NCBI GenBank assembly: GCA_945900685.1
Contig: CAMDJS010000012.1
Location: 1-30,768 of the forward strand
Direction of reading: 5' to 3'
Length of the DNA stretch: 30,768 bases
Source of the DNA: Bordetella parapertussis
GTDB lineage: Bacteria > Pseudomonadota > Gammaproteobacteria > Burkholderiales > Burkholderiaceae_C
The position numbers and the translations under genes are program-made. This document shows, piece by piece, positions 7,852-15,943 of the stretch (position 1 is the stretch's first letter; every line of letters begins with the position of its first letter). The notes beneath the pieces are model-generated. The model had not been told where the DNA came from, did no database searches, and worked only from the letters and a program-made list of their open reading frames with translations.

Positions 7852-8643
7852 ATGTCTGACACTTCTTACCAAGCATTGACCGATCAACTGTTGTCTGCAT
7901 GGCAGAACAAACAACATTTACCCACGCCGGATGCCAGCATGCGCCAACCCAAGAGCAGGGCAGAGGGTTATGCAGCGCAACGCGCTTTGTTTGAAGCTAC
8001 GGGAGAAACAGCCATGGGCTGGAAGATTGCAGCCACCAGCATCGCGGGTCAAAAGCACATCGGGGTGAGCGGTCCTTTGGCGGGGCGTTTATTGAAATCG
8101 CGCTGCTTCAAACCGGGGGCAAACATCAGTTTGCAAAACAACCTCATGCAAGTGATGGAGCCTGAATTCGCTTTTCGCATCGGTCAAGACATCACCGGTT
8201 CTGCCGGGCAAACATTAAGCACAGAGCACGTCATGTCGCATGTCAAAGACCTGCATTTGGCGATTGAAATTCCAGACTCGCGCTGGCAGGATTTTGTGCA
8301 CATCGGAGAGGCGATGTTGCTGGCCGAATTTGCTTGCGCACACCAATTGGTGTTGGGTGAGGCAGTCACCTTTCCTTGGCGCGATTTAGACCTGAGCCAG
8401 CATGCGGTACAGGTGTTGCAACAAGGTGTGGTGAGCGCCCAAGGCAGTGGTGCCAATGTGTTGGGCGACCCCCGCGTGGCATTGACTTGGCTGGCCAATG
8501 AACTCATCAGCCACGGCATGCATTTGCGCGAAGGCGACACCGTGATCACGGGCACATGTGTGGTGCCGGTTGTCATGCATGAGGGCACACAAATCGTTGC
8601 AGATTTCGGTGTGTTGGGTTCCTTAGGTATCAACGTGGTTTGA
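7852..8643 (+). CDS. 2-keto-4-pentenoate hydratase-type enzyme (fumarylacetoacetase fold)
   Basis: A 263-residue enzyme of the MhpD-like hydratase/decarboxylase group. These enzymes act in the lower branch of aromatic meta-cleavage pathways on 2-hydroxy-dienoates or oxalocrotonate. The fold is marked by GWKIAAT (56-62, with the conserved Lys) and VMEPEFAF (101-108, with the E-x-E metal ligands). LHLAIEIPDSRW and a closing VVADFGVLGSL-type end region are also present. A GGAG ribosome site lies 7 bases before the ATG. No other meta-cleavage gene is nearby, so the physiological substrate is open. It is monocistronic: a divergent gene lies upstream and a palindromic repeat plus the convergent chrA downstream. 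Confidence 0.8.
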   Translation: MSDTSYQALTDQLLSAWQNKQHLPTPDASMRQPKSRAEGYAAQRALFEATGETAMGWKIAATSIAGQKHIGVSGPLAGRLLKSRCFKPGANISLQNNLMQVMEPEFAFRIGQDITGSAGQTLSTEHVMSHVKDLHLAIEIPDSRWQDFVHIGEAMLLAEFACAHQLVLGEAVTFPWRDLDLSQHAVQVLQQGVVSAQGSGANVLGDPRVALTWLANELISHGMHLREGDTVITGTCVVPVVMHEGTQIVADFGVLGSLGINVV

Positions 8644-8688
8644 ACCAAAGGCGGTATGTTGATCGAACTTCGCTGCTTGGTGTTCACT

Positions 8689-8753
8689 GACATGTCGGCT
8701 CGGTCGCCGCTCACCGCCTTCGGCAACGTTCGCGTCGGCCTGCCCGACATGCC
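8689..8753. repeat. REP-like palindromic repeat, copy 1
   Basis: A GC-rich palindromic element lies between the convergent hydratase and chrA genes. Its arms contain CATGTCGG and CCGACATG. The core CTCGGTCGCCGCTCACCGCC is identical over 20 bases to the copy at 19063-19129, and the following bases differ by only a few changes. Position between convergent genes and the hairpin-forming ends suggest a REP-type element that may also stop transcription from both sides. Confidence 0.75.
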
Positions 8754-8768
8754 ATGAATTTCTGGCAG

Positions 8769-10118
8769 TTATATGGGTAAGTGCATTTGCCCATAGAGCA
8801 ACAAACCTATAGCGGCGGACGCTGTCAGTACACCAAGCACGGACCATTTCAAGCGCATCAAGGCCAGCAAGCAGGCCAGTGTCAACACGGCTGAAGTTGT
8901 TTCAAACGGCCCGCTCCAACCCTGAGGCCAAAGCACATGGTAGGCAAAAAACAGCGCCAGATTCAACATCACGCCGACAACAGCAGCGGTGATGGCGGTC
9001 AACGGCGCGGTGAAGCGAATTTGGTTTTGCGTGCTTTCCACCAGAGGACCGCCTGCGAATATAAAAATGAAGGACGGTAAAAACGTGAACCATGTGGCGA
9101 CAACTGCGCCCAAGCATGCGGAGACAAAAAGCGGGTAAGCCGTTTGTACCGGATGGGCATGACCACCGAGGAAACCGACAAATGCCACGACCATGATCAA
9201 GGGGCCGGGCGTGGATTCACCAAGTGCCAACCCATCCATCATTTGCAGTGGTGTCAGCCATTGAAAGGTTTCTACCGCGCCTTGGTACACATAGGGCAAC
9301 ACCGCATAAGCACCGCCAAACGTCATCAATGCCGCTTTGCTGAAAAACCAAGCCATGTGCGTCAAGGTGTTGTCGTCCCCATACAGTGAATGCAATAGCC
9401 ACATGGGCAGTAACCACAACACTGCACCTGCCAGCAGCACCCAAGTCAAGCGTCTGACTGAAAACATGGCATGCGCAGGTGTTGGTGTGTGGTCATCAAT
9501 CATTGCGGGGCGCTCTGTCAAATTTGCTGTGTGCCCATGTCCGCTTGGTGCGGCGATTTTCCCGGGTGCTAGCTTTGCTAAAACGGTGCCTGTGATGGCC
9601 GCAGCCAACACGATCCAAGGGAATGGAATTTGCAAACCCCAAATTGCCACGAAACTCACAGCCGCGATAGCCCACATGGCCGGTGTGCGTAAGGTTCGTG
9701 ACCCAATGCGGTGAACAGCTTGCAAGACGATGGCGATGACCGCCGGTTTGATGCCAAAGAACAAAGCGGCCACCCAAGGCAAATCACCGTAACTCACATA
9801 CACCCATGACAAGCCGATCAACATCAACAGCGATGGCAGCACAAATAGCAAACCAGCCAACACGCCACCCCAGGTTTTGTGCATCAACCAACCCAGGTAA
9901 GTGGCGAGTTGTTGCGCCTCAGGGCCAGGCAACAACATGCAGTAGTTGAGCGCATGTAAAAACCGTTTTTCAGAAATCCAAGCGCGCTCCACCACCAAGG
10001 CCTGGTGCATGATGCCTATTTGCCCAGCCGGCCCGCCGAAGCTGATGAAGCCTAGTTTGAGCCAGAACCAGATCGCTTGGCCAAATGAAACGGTTGGGGC
10101 GATGGTGGTGTCGTTCAT
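8769..10118 (-). CDS. chrA: Chromate transporter, two-domain ChrA type
   Basis: A 449-residue polytopic membrane protein of the CHR family, which exports chromate across the inner membrane. The two homologous halves are both present. The first starts at FWLKLGFISFGGPAGQI with the LPGPEAQQLATYLGW motif. The second has SKAALMTFGGAYAVLPYVYQ and LGESTPGPLIMVVAFVG. Ten or so hydrophobic segments are apparent, and the length is normal for the long-chain form. A His/Pro-rich linker (GHGHTANLTE... TPTPAHA) joins the halves. It ends convergent with the hydratase gene, with the REP-like repeat between. No ChrB regulator lies beside it, so chromate resistance is the family prediction and not shown by context. 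Confidence 0.9.
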   Translation of the reverse strand: MNDTTIAPTVSFGQAIWFWLKLGFISFGGPAGQIGIMHQALVVERAWISEKRFLHALNYCMLLPGPEAQQLATYLGWLMHKTWGGVLAGLLFVLPSLLMLIGLSWVYVSYGDLPWVAALFFGIKPAVIAIVLQAVHRIGSRTLRTPAMWAIAAVSFVAIWGLQIPFPWIVLAAAITGTVLAKLAPGKIAAPSGHGHTANLTERPAMIDDHTPTPAHAMFSVRRLTWVLLAGAVLWLLPMWLLHSLYGDDNTLTHMAWFFSKAALMTFGGAYAVLPYVYQGAVETFQWLTPLQMMDGLALGESTPGPLIMVVAFVGFLGGHAHPVQTAYPLFVSACLGAVVATWFTFLPSFIFIFAGGPLVESTQNQIRFTAPLTAITAAVVGVMLNLALFFAYHVLWPQGWSGPFETTSAVLTLACLLALMRLKWSVLGVLTASAAIGLLLYGQMHLPI

Positions 10119-10188
10119 ACGCTTAAGGGGTGTTCGCTTTTTTTAAATGAATTTATTTCATGCATACCGCGAACGGCTAAGCGTTGAC

Positions 10189-10587
10189 TTAAAACCGGTT
10201 GATTTCCTGCTGCGCGGCCTGCAAGGCTGCAACCCCTTGCGCGTCATCTACTTCTATGTCCATGCGCAACAATTGCGCCGCTATGGTTTTGCCTAAATTG
10301 TCACTGCGCAAACTCGATGCGGCACCGCCATTCAAAGCACCCCGCAACACAAATTTCAAGGCCAGCAGGTTGGGCATATCAAACCGTTCCACACGGACTG
10401 CGGCAATGCTTGGGGCGGCATCGCTGGACGGCCACAGGTGAGCAAAATAGATATTCAGTTGTTCGGCGCTGACGTGTTGCGCAAGCAATGCATAACCCAG
10501 CGGTTCCCAAGCGAACAAACCAATGTCGGCGTTGTCTGCTTTGTCGCCGCTGCGGGCGTGTGCAATCTCGGACAAGCGCAACTTCAT
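10189..10587 (-). CDS. AtuA C-terminal-domain protein, encoded separately
   Basis: A 132-residue protein matching the small domain found at the C-terminus of fused AtuA proteins. It begins KLRLSEIAHARSGDKADNAD, the hallmark of that domain, and continues with NIYFAHLW and a FVLRGALNGGAASSLRSDN stretch. The start has a good AGAGG ribosome site. It follows the large AtuA gene by 52 bases on the same strand, so the two products are made from one transcript and probably form one complex. The natural-looking start and clean reading frame argue against a recent frameshift of a fused gene. The biochemical role of AtuA in terpene breakdown is unsettled. Confidence 0.8.
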   Translation of the reverse strand: MKLRLSEIAHARSGDKADNADIGLFAWEPLGYALLAQHVSAEQLNIYFAHLWPSSDAAPSIAAVRVERFDMPNLLALKFVLRGALNGGAASSLRSDNLGKTIAAQLLRMDIEVDDAQGVAALQAAQQEINRF

Positions 10588-10639
10588 GTCAACACCTCTG
10601 GCATGCTGACACTTGAACGCAGTGGGTCATTGGAGTCAA

Positions 10640-12013
10640 TCACACCGTCTCCTTCATGTGTATGCGCACTTGCGATTCAATCGATTCACGCGACACCAGC
10701 GCCGGCCACACGCCCAGCAACTGACTGGCTGCATGCATGCCATGAAAACCACCCATGAATGGCGGCCCGGACAAGGCCAACCAAGGAAAGAGTCTGGGGA
10801 ATGCATCCGCGTGTTTTTTGTCTGTGGTGCGAATTGCCATGCGCAGCCAAATTTCATTGACTTGGTCGTTTTCGTTGGGGTGCGCATGCGGCCCGAGGAA
10901 GCTGTTGTGCCCCATGTACTCGATGCACACTTCTTGCGGTTGGATATTTTTTTCCTGCATTTGTAGCTGCACTGTGGCGGCGACTGCTTGCGCTTTGGCC
11001 AATGCATCTGGCCAGCAATAGCCGGTGACCATGTGGCCCATCCAGCCATTGCGAAAACCCGCCATGAGTTTGAGTTGCGCAGGCGCAGGATGCCCCACAG
11101 CACCGCGCACTTGTACCTGGTCATTGCCTAGGTCATGCAGTGTCAGTTCACCCATGTCCAGCACCACATCCGGCGTGACGTAGCAGCGCGGGTTGTGCAC
11201 TTCGTAAAGTAATTGCTGGCGAAGCGTGTGAAAGTTGATGCGTCCGCCGCTGCCGGGGGTTTTGGAGATGATGACTTCGCCATCAGCGGACACATCAGCA
11301 ATCGGAAAACCAATGTGCGATAAATCAGGAATGCGTTGCCACACACCGGCCGAGCCGAAATTGCCACCAGCGCCTTGGCCTGAGCATTCCAGCAAATGGC
11401 CGACCACAATGCCTTGCGCCAGTTTGTCCCAATCGTCGGCCGCCCAGCCGAGTTCATGAATCAGTGGGCCCAAAAACAAAGCCGCGTCTGCCACCCGACC
11501 GGTCAGCACAATGTCTGCACCTTGGGCGAGCGCTTGTGCAATCGGTTGCGCTCCTAGGTAGACATTGGCAAACACCAGTTCATTTTTCACACTGGACAAG
11601 TTTGCGCCGCTGTCCATGTGCGCCAGTGCTTCACCGCTGGCTTGCAAATCGTCTATTTGATGAAGAACATCGTCGCCGGTGACCACGGCGATACGTGCGC
11701 GCCAGCCTTGTGCTTTGAACAAGTCTTGCAAAGCCAGTGCGGCCCCTTCGGGGTTCAAGCCGCCTGCGTTCAAAACAAATTTCACGCCCCGTTGCGAGGC
11801 GGCCGGCCACAGCTGTGTCAGCATGGGAAGCAGGTCTCGCGCGAAACCTGCGGCTGCATCTTTTTGGCGGTCTTTGTGCAGAATGGCCAGCGTCAGTTCT
11901 GATAAATGGTCAGAGCAAACATATTGCACATCGCCATGCTCAATGGCGGACAACACCGGCGTCCAGTTATCGCCGTAAAAACCCAAACCGGAAGTGAGTC
12001 GAACGCGCGTCAT
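10640..12013 (-). CDS. atuA: Acyclic terpene utilisation protein AtuA (DUF1446), large part
   Basis: A 457-residue protein of the AtuA/DUF1446 family. Family features are the N-terminal RLTSGLGFYGDNWTPV and CSDHLSELTLAIL, a central VLTGRVADAALFLGPLIHE, and GQGAGGNFG followed by GFPIADVSADG. Another is TPGSGGRINFHTLRQQLLYE. In Pseudomonas, AtuA is the first product of the citronellol/geraniol operon and is needed for growth on these terpenes, but its reaction is not firmly known. Here it lacks the C-terminal domain, which is encoded by the next gene. The start at 12013 has AAGG about 7 bases before it. It is divergent from the livH transporter operon across a 395-base regulatory region. It could serve other branched-acid pathways, but the atuBCDEF operon in the same window makes the terpene role likely. 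Confidence 0.85.
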   Translation of the reverse strand: MTRVRLTSGLGFYGDNWTPVLSAIEHGDVQYVCSDHLSELTLAILHKDRQKDAAAGFARDLLPMLTQLWPAASQRGVKFVLNAGGLNPEGAALALQDLFKAQGWRARIAVVTGDDVLHQIDDLQASGEALAHMDSGANLSSVKNELVFANVYLGAQPIAQALAQGADIVLTGRVADAALFLGPLIHELGWAADDWDKLAQGIVVGHLLECSGQGAGGNFGSAGVWQRIPDLSHIGFPIADVSADGEVIISKTPGSGGRINFHTLRQQLLYEVHNPRCYVTPDVVLDMGELTLHDLGNDQVQVRGAVGHPAPAQLKLMAGFRNGWMGHMVTGYCWPDALAKAQAVAATVQLQMQEKNIQPQEVCIEYMGHNSFLGPHAHPNENDQVNEIWLRMAIRTTDKKHADAFPRLFPWLALSGPPFMGGFHGMHAASQLLGVWPALVSRESIESQVRIHMKETV

Positions 12014-12201
12014 AAGGCCTTGAAAAAATCAGGGGCAATGTCAATGCTTGGCAAAAACCCCATGATAGGCGAAACGCGCAGACGGTCAGGCGATGAGGAT
12101 AAGGTTAGATTTCAATGTGCCCGGGTCGGTAGAAGCGAGAGTCACGGCTTCGAACTTATTGTCTTCAGTAAATGCTTAAATCGTTTCAAAGTGGAATTAA
12201 A

Positions 12202-12232
12202 TTTACAGAATAAAAATTCATAAACGAATAAT
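12202..12232 (+). promoter_or_regulatory. Candidate promoter for the livHMGF-ligase-livK operon
   Basis: TTTACA at 12202-12207 and AATAAT at 12227-12232 match sigma-70 boxes at five of six positions each. The 19-base spacer is longer than optimal. A start near 12239 would fall inside the inverted repeat 12234-12253 and leave a leader of about 170 bases. This is a weak prediction. Confidence 0.25.
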
Positions 12233-12233
12233 T

Positions 12234-12253
12234 TGCCACTAATTAAAATGGCA
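12234..12253. promoter_or_regulatory. Inverted repeat TGCCA-N10-TGGCA, possible operator
   Basis: Two 5-base arms, TGCCA and TGGCA, flank an AT-rich 10-base centre. The arrangement is like the binding site of a dimeric regulator. Its place just after the candidate promoter boxes would suit repression. Arms this short can arise by chance. Confidence 0.3.
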
Positions 12254-12328
12254 TCGCGTATTTATTCCACCAGATAGCCCTCAGAATACCTGCATTCCGA
12301 CAGTACAAGCGGCTTGCCTGTCAATGCT

Positions 12329-12338
12329 GGCATATGCC
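12329..12338. promoter_or_regulatory. Perfect palindrome GGCATATGCC upstream of livH
   Basis: A 10-base perfect palindrome lies 70 bases before the livH start. It is extended by GCT and AGC on the outside with one extra base on the right. GACAG and CTGTC arms (12299-12303 and 12318-12322) lie just before it. It could be an operator in the livH leader or promoter. Confidence 0.3.
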
Positions 12339-12408
12339 TAGCTGTCTCATGGATAAACTGCCACACAATGGAACTGCTGTCTCTTTCTGGAACAACAAAT
12401 AATTTCCT

Positions 12409-13284
12409 ATGCAAGCACTGCAAGTCATTTTGAGCGGCGTCGCACAAGGCTGTATCTACGGCCTGATCGCTTTAGGTTTTGTGCTCATTTACAAAGCCAC
12501 TGAAACCGTCACATTTGCCCAAGGCGAACTGATGATGCTGGGTGCCTTCTGCGGTTTGGCTTGTGTGTCATACCTTGGCTGGCCTTTTGCAGTCGCTGTA
12601 TTGGTTTCCATGTTGGTCATGGCATGTATCGGGTGGTTGATCGAAAGATCGGTGATCAACCCTGTATTGGGCCAACCCGCATTTGCCATTGTCATGCTGA
12701 CCATCGGTGTCGGTTATGTCGCGCGAGGACTGATCACTTTGATTCCAGACATCGGCACTGAAACCCACAGTCTGGCCGTGCCTTATGCAGACATCAATTT
12801 TCAGTTGGGCGAATTGGTACTGGGTGCCACACAACTGGTGGTCATGGCCACCACCGCAGTCTTATGCGGTTTGCTTTTTGTCATGTTCAAGTATTCGCGC
12901 ATCGGCATTGCCATGCAGGCGACATCGCAAAACCAACTCGCTGCTTATTACATGGGAATACCGGTCAAGCGCCTCAACGGACTGGTCTGGGCATTGGCCG
13001 CTGTGGTGGCAACCATTGCAGGTTTGCTGCTGGCTCCGATCACGTTTGTCCATGCCAATATGGGTTTCATTGGTTTGAAAGCATTTCCTGCGGCTGTCGT
13101 TGGCGGTTTCGGCAGTTTGCCGGGCGCGATTGTGGGCGGCATCATCATCGGCGTGGTCGAGTCTTTGTCAGGGTTTTGGCTGCCCGAGGGGTTTAAGGAT
13201 GTGGCCGCCTATGTGGTGGTGTTGCTGATGCTGGTGTTCAAGCCCAACGGTTTGTTCGGCGACAACTTGCGCAAAAAGGTCTGA
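12409..13284 (+). CDS. livH: Branched-chain-type ABC transporter permease LivH
   Basis: A 291-residue inner-membrane permease of the HAAT (LivH) family. It starts with the family hallmark GVAQGCIYGLIALGFVLIYK and continues with FAQGELMMLGAF. The cytoplasmic coupling loop includes SRIGIAMQATSQNQLAAYYMG, and the C-terminal half has the AVVGGFGSLPGAIVGGIIIG motif. About eight hydrophobic segments are present. It is first in a six-gene unit, livHMGF-ligase-livK, with the next gene only 3 bases away. The name gives the family only. The neighbouring terpene genes and embedded acyl-CoA ligase suggest a branched or isoprenoid carboxylate as substrate in place of leucine. Confidence 0.9.
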   Translation: MQALQVILSGVAQGCIYGLIALGFVLIYKATETVTFAQGELMMLGAFCGLACVSYLGWPFAVAVLVSMLVMACIGWLIERSVINPVLGQPAFAIVMLTIGVGYVARGLITLIPDIGTETHSLAVPYADINFQLGELVLGATQLVVMATTAVLCGLLFVMFKYSRIGIAMQATSQNQLAAYYMGIPVKRLNGLVWALAAVVATIAGLLLAPITFVHANMGFIGLKAFPAAVVGGFGSLPGAIVGGIIIGVVESLSGFWLPEGFKDVAAYVVVLLMLVFKPNGLFGDNLRKKV

Positions 13285-13287
13285 GCC

Positions 13288-14364
13288 ATGCGCTTTATTT
13301 TCAAAACCTCTTACAACCAAGACATCGATTTAGCCAAGCACAACGGCCATGTGTTTTGGTATGCCTTGTTATTGCTGGCCTTGGCTTTTGCGCCTTGGGT
13401 GTTACAGGAATATTGGCTGGCACAACTGACCTTTGTGATGATCTACAGCATCATGGGTTTGGGCTTGATGGTGCTGGCCGGGTTCACCGGTTTGTTCTCT
13501 ATCGGTAACGCGGCTTTCATGGGCGTGGGCGCATATGTCGCCGCAGTGTTGTCCACCCACGGTATGCCGTTCCCGGTGACGGTGATTGTCAGCGCAGGTT
13601 TGTCTGCGCTGGTGGGTGCCGTGGTGGGCTTGCCTGCATTGCGGGTCAAAGGCATTTTTCTAGGTATCGCTACTTTGTCTTTTGGTTTCATCGTGGAAGA
13701 AGTGCTGGCACGTTGGGAAAGTTTGACTGGCGGCAACGCAGGCATGCATGTGAAAACACTGGTCATCGGCAGTTGGAAAGCAGACAGTGGCGACAAGTTT
13801 TATGCCGTTTGTTTGGTCGTGACTGTGTTGTGTACCTTGGCTGTTTTAAACCTGTTGCGCAGTTCAACAGGGCGCGCGTTTTTAGCTATCCGGGACTCGG
13901 AAATTTCCGCGCAAAGCATGGGCATTCATCTGGCCTATTACAAAACCATCTCCTTCATGTTGTCGGCTGCATTGGCGGGGGTCGGTGGATCTTTGTATGC
14001 GCACAAAATGCAATTCATCAGCCCGGACCAGTTCGGTATTTTGCAGTCCATCGACTTGTTGTTGATGGTGGTGATCGGTGGCTTGGGCTCAGTGCACGGC
14101 GCATTTTTAGGTGCCATCTTTTTGATCACCATGCCACAGTTCATCACGCTGGGCAAAGATTATTTACCGGCAGTCATCGGCCAAGCGCCGGGTTTGCAGG
14201 CGGTGGTTTACGGTTTGGTGCTGATTGCGTTTGTCATGTTCGAACCCATGGGCTTGTACGGTCGCTGGCTTAAAATTCGCACTTGGTTCCAGTTGTTTCC
14301 TTTCTATCGCAAGGGCATGTTCAAGCGACAGAAAAGTTTCCAGAAATCGGATCGACTCAAATGA
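13288..14364 (+). CDS. livM: Branched-chain-type ABC transporter permease LivM
   Basis: A 358-residue second permease of the transporter. The LivM core is clear: IYSIMGLGLMVLAGFTGLFS, IGNAAFMGVGAYVAAVL, LPALRVKGIFLGIATLSFG, and AIRDSEISAQSMGIHLAYYK in the coupling loop. It closes with GGLGSVHGAFLGAIF. It has an N-terminal cytoplasmic extension of about 25 residues before the first helix. It also has a strongly basic tail (YRKGMFKRQKSFQKSDR) that is longer than I expect for the family. Its stop overlaps the livG start (ATGA), which implies translational coupling. Confidence 0.9.
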   Translation: MRFIFKTSYNQDIDLAKHNGHVFWYALLLLALAFAPWVLQEYWLAQLTFVMIYSIMGLGLMVLAGFTGLFSIGNAAFMGVGAYVAAVLSTHGMPFPVTVIVSAGLSALVGAVVGLPALRVKGIFLGIATLSFGFIVEEVLARWESLTGGNAGMHVKTLVIGSWKADSGDKFYAVCLVVTVLCTLAVLNLLRSSTGRAFLAIRDSEISAQSMGIHLAYYKTISFMLSAALAGVGGSLYAHKMQFISPDQFGILQSIDLLLMVVIGGLGSVHGAFLGAIFLITMPQFITLGKDYLPAVIGQAPGLQAVVYGLVLIAFVMFEPMGLYGRWLKIRTWFQLFPFYRKGMFKRQKSFQKSDRLK

Positions 14365-15170
14365 GCGATATTCTTCTCAGCGCCCACGATTTGACAGTTC
14401 GCTTCGGCGGTGTGCTCGCGGTCAACCAAGTCAGTTTTGAAGTGCGCCAAGGCGAGGTGTTTACCTTGATTGGTCCCAACGGCGCTGGCAAGACCACGGT
14501 GTTCAATTTGATCAGCCGGATTTATACACCCACCTCGGGCCACCTTGATTACCAAGGCCAACGCTTGAGCGATATGCCTGCTCATGCAGTCGCTGCCGCC
14601 GGGATTGCCCGCACGTTTCAAAACATCGAGTTGTTTGAACACGCTTCGGTGCTTCACAACTTGCTGATTGGCCGTCATGTGCACAAATGCACAGGTTTTT
14701 GGCAGCATATGTTGTTCACGCCCCAAGTCAGACGTGAAGAAATAGCAACCCGCCGCAAGGTGGAAGAGATCATCGATTTTCTGGACTTGCAAAAGTACCG
14801 CGACACCATGGTGGCGGGCTTGCCTTACGGCATTCGCAAAGTGGTGGAACTGGCACGTGCCTTGTGTACCGAGCCTAAGTTGTTGTTACTCGACGAACCT
14901 TCCTCCGGCTTGAATGTGGAGGAAACCGCAGACATGGCTTTTTGGATACAAGATATTCAAAAAGACTTGGGCATCACCGTGTTGATGGTCGAGCATGACA
15001 TGAGCCTGGTCTCCAAAGTCAGCGACCGCGTGTTGGCCATGAACCAGGGTGAGGTGCTGGCCATGGGTTTACCTTCCGAAGTGCAATCTGACCCGGCAGT
15101 GATCGAAGCCTATCTGGGCGGCACATTCGATGCCACTGCTTTTAAACGCACGACAGGGGAGGCCGCATGA
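14361..15170 (+). CDS. livG: ABC transporter ATP-binding protein LivG
   Basis: A 269-residue ATPase subunit on the cytoplasmic side of the transporter. Walker A is GPNGAGKTT (38-46) and Walker B is LLLLDEP (174-180). The signature region reads LPYGIRK (154-160), a LivG-type variant of LSGGQ. The second half has VLMVEHDMSLV with the switch His. I start it at 14361, where the ATG overlaps the livM stop by four bases; the frame is open further up but only through livM. Its stop overlaps the livF start by four bases. Confidence 0.92.
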   Translation: MSDILLSAHDLTVRFGGVLAVNQVSFEVRQGEVFTLIGPNGAGKTTVFNLISRIYTPTSGHLDYQGQRLSDMPAHAVAAAGIARTFQNIELFEHASVLHNLLIGRHVHKCTGFWQHMLFTPQVRREEIATRRKVEEIIDFLDLQKYRDTMVAGLPYGIRKVVELARALCTEPKLLLLDEPSSGLNVEETADMAFWIQDIQKDLGITVLMVEHDMSLVSKVSDRVLAMNQGEVLAMGLPSEVQSDPAVIEAYLGGTFDATAFKRTTGEAA

Positions 15171-15940
15171 GCGACGTCCTTTTGCAACTCAATAACGTTG
15201 AAAGCGCCTACGGGCCGGTGCGCGCTATTCGCGGCGTGAGTTTGACTGTGCGGCGTGGTCAGATTGCAGCCGTGTTGGGCTCTAACGGCGCGGGCAAAAC
15301 CACCGTGCTGAAAACCATTTCCGGCATCATTGACCCGCGCAAGGGAACCGTGCAATTCAAAGGCGACAACATCACGGCCATGGACCCGGCCCTTATCGTG
15401 CAACGCGGTTTGGTGCATGTGCCCGAGGGGCGTGAGGTGTTCCCGTTGCTGTCGGTTCGTGACAATTTGTTGATGGGTGCTTATATCCGCAGTGACAAAG
15501 ACGGCATCGCCCAAGACATTGAAACAGCGTTTGCTTATTTCCCGATATTGCGTGAACGTGCGGGGCAACCCGCCGGTTTGCTGTCCGGCGGTCAACAGCA
15601 AATGCTGGCGATTGCGCGCGCCTTGCTAAGCAACCCGGAGATGATTTTGTTGGACGAGCCTTCACTGGGTTTGTCGCCTAAATTGACGCAGGAAATTTTT
15701 GAAATCGTGCTGCGCATCAACCGCGAACGCGGCACCACCATGTTGCTGGTCGAGCAAAATGCCAACATGGCATTGAATGTGGCTGACTATGGCTTTGTCT
15801 TGGAGTCAGGCCGTATCGTCATGGAAGACACCTGTGCACGTTTGCTGCAAAAGGATGACATCAAAGAGTTTTACTTAGGCCTCAAAGAAGCCGGTGCCCG
15901 GGATGAGCGGCGCTGGAAAAAGAAAAAAACCTGGAGATAA
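15167..15940 (+). CDS. livF: ABC transporter ATP-binding protein LivF
   Basis: A 257-residue second ATPase subunit. Walker A is GSNGAGKTT (38-46), the signature is LSGGQQQ (139-145), Walker B is MILLDEPSLGLSP (from 159) and the switch region is MLLVEQNANMAL. The HVPEGREVFPLLSVRDNL stretch identifies LivF over LivG. It ends in an unusually basic tail, RDERRWKKKKTWR, absent from the LivF proteins I can recall. The ligase gene follows after 3 bases, so translation is probably coupled. Confidence 0.92.
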   Translation: MSDVLLQLNNVESAYGPVRAIRGVSLTVRRGQIAAVLGSNGAGKTTVLKTISGIIDPRKGTVQFKGDNITAMDPALIVQRGLVHVPEGREVFPLLSVRDNLLMGAYIRSDKDGIAQDIETAFAYFPILRERAGQPAGLLSGGQQQMLAIARALLSNPEMILLDEPSLGLSPKLTQEIFEIVLRINRERGTTMLLVEQNANMALNVADYGFVLESGRIVMEDTCARLLQKDDIKEFYLGLKEAGARDERRWKKKKTWR

Positions 15941-15943
15941 CAC

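Larger units (their letters stand above)
12014..12408. promoter_or_regulatory. 395-base divergent control region between atuA and livH
   Basis: No gene is apparent here. The right two thirds are AT-rich and carry several inverted repeats, listed separately. A further GAAGC/GCTTC pair (12132-12136 and 12147-12151, 10-base loop) could form a hairpin in the atuA leader. The livH start has no clear ribosome site. Promoters for both directions and operator sites for a common regulator are expected; no AtuR-type TetR regulator gene is in the window. Confidence 0.6.
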
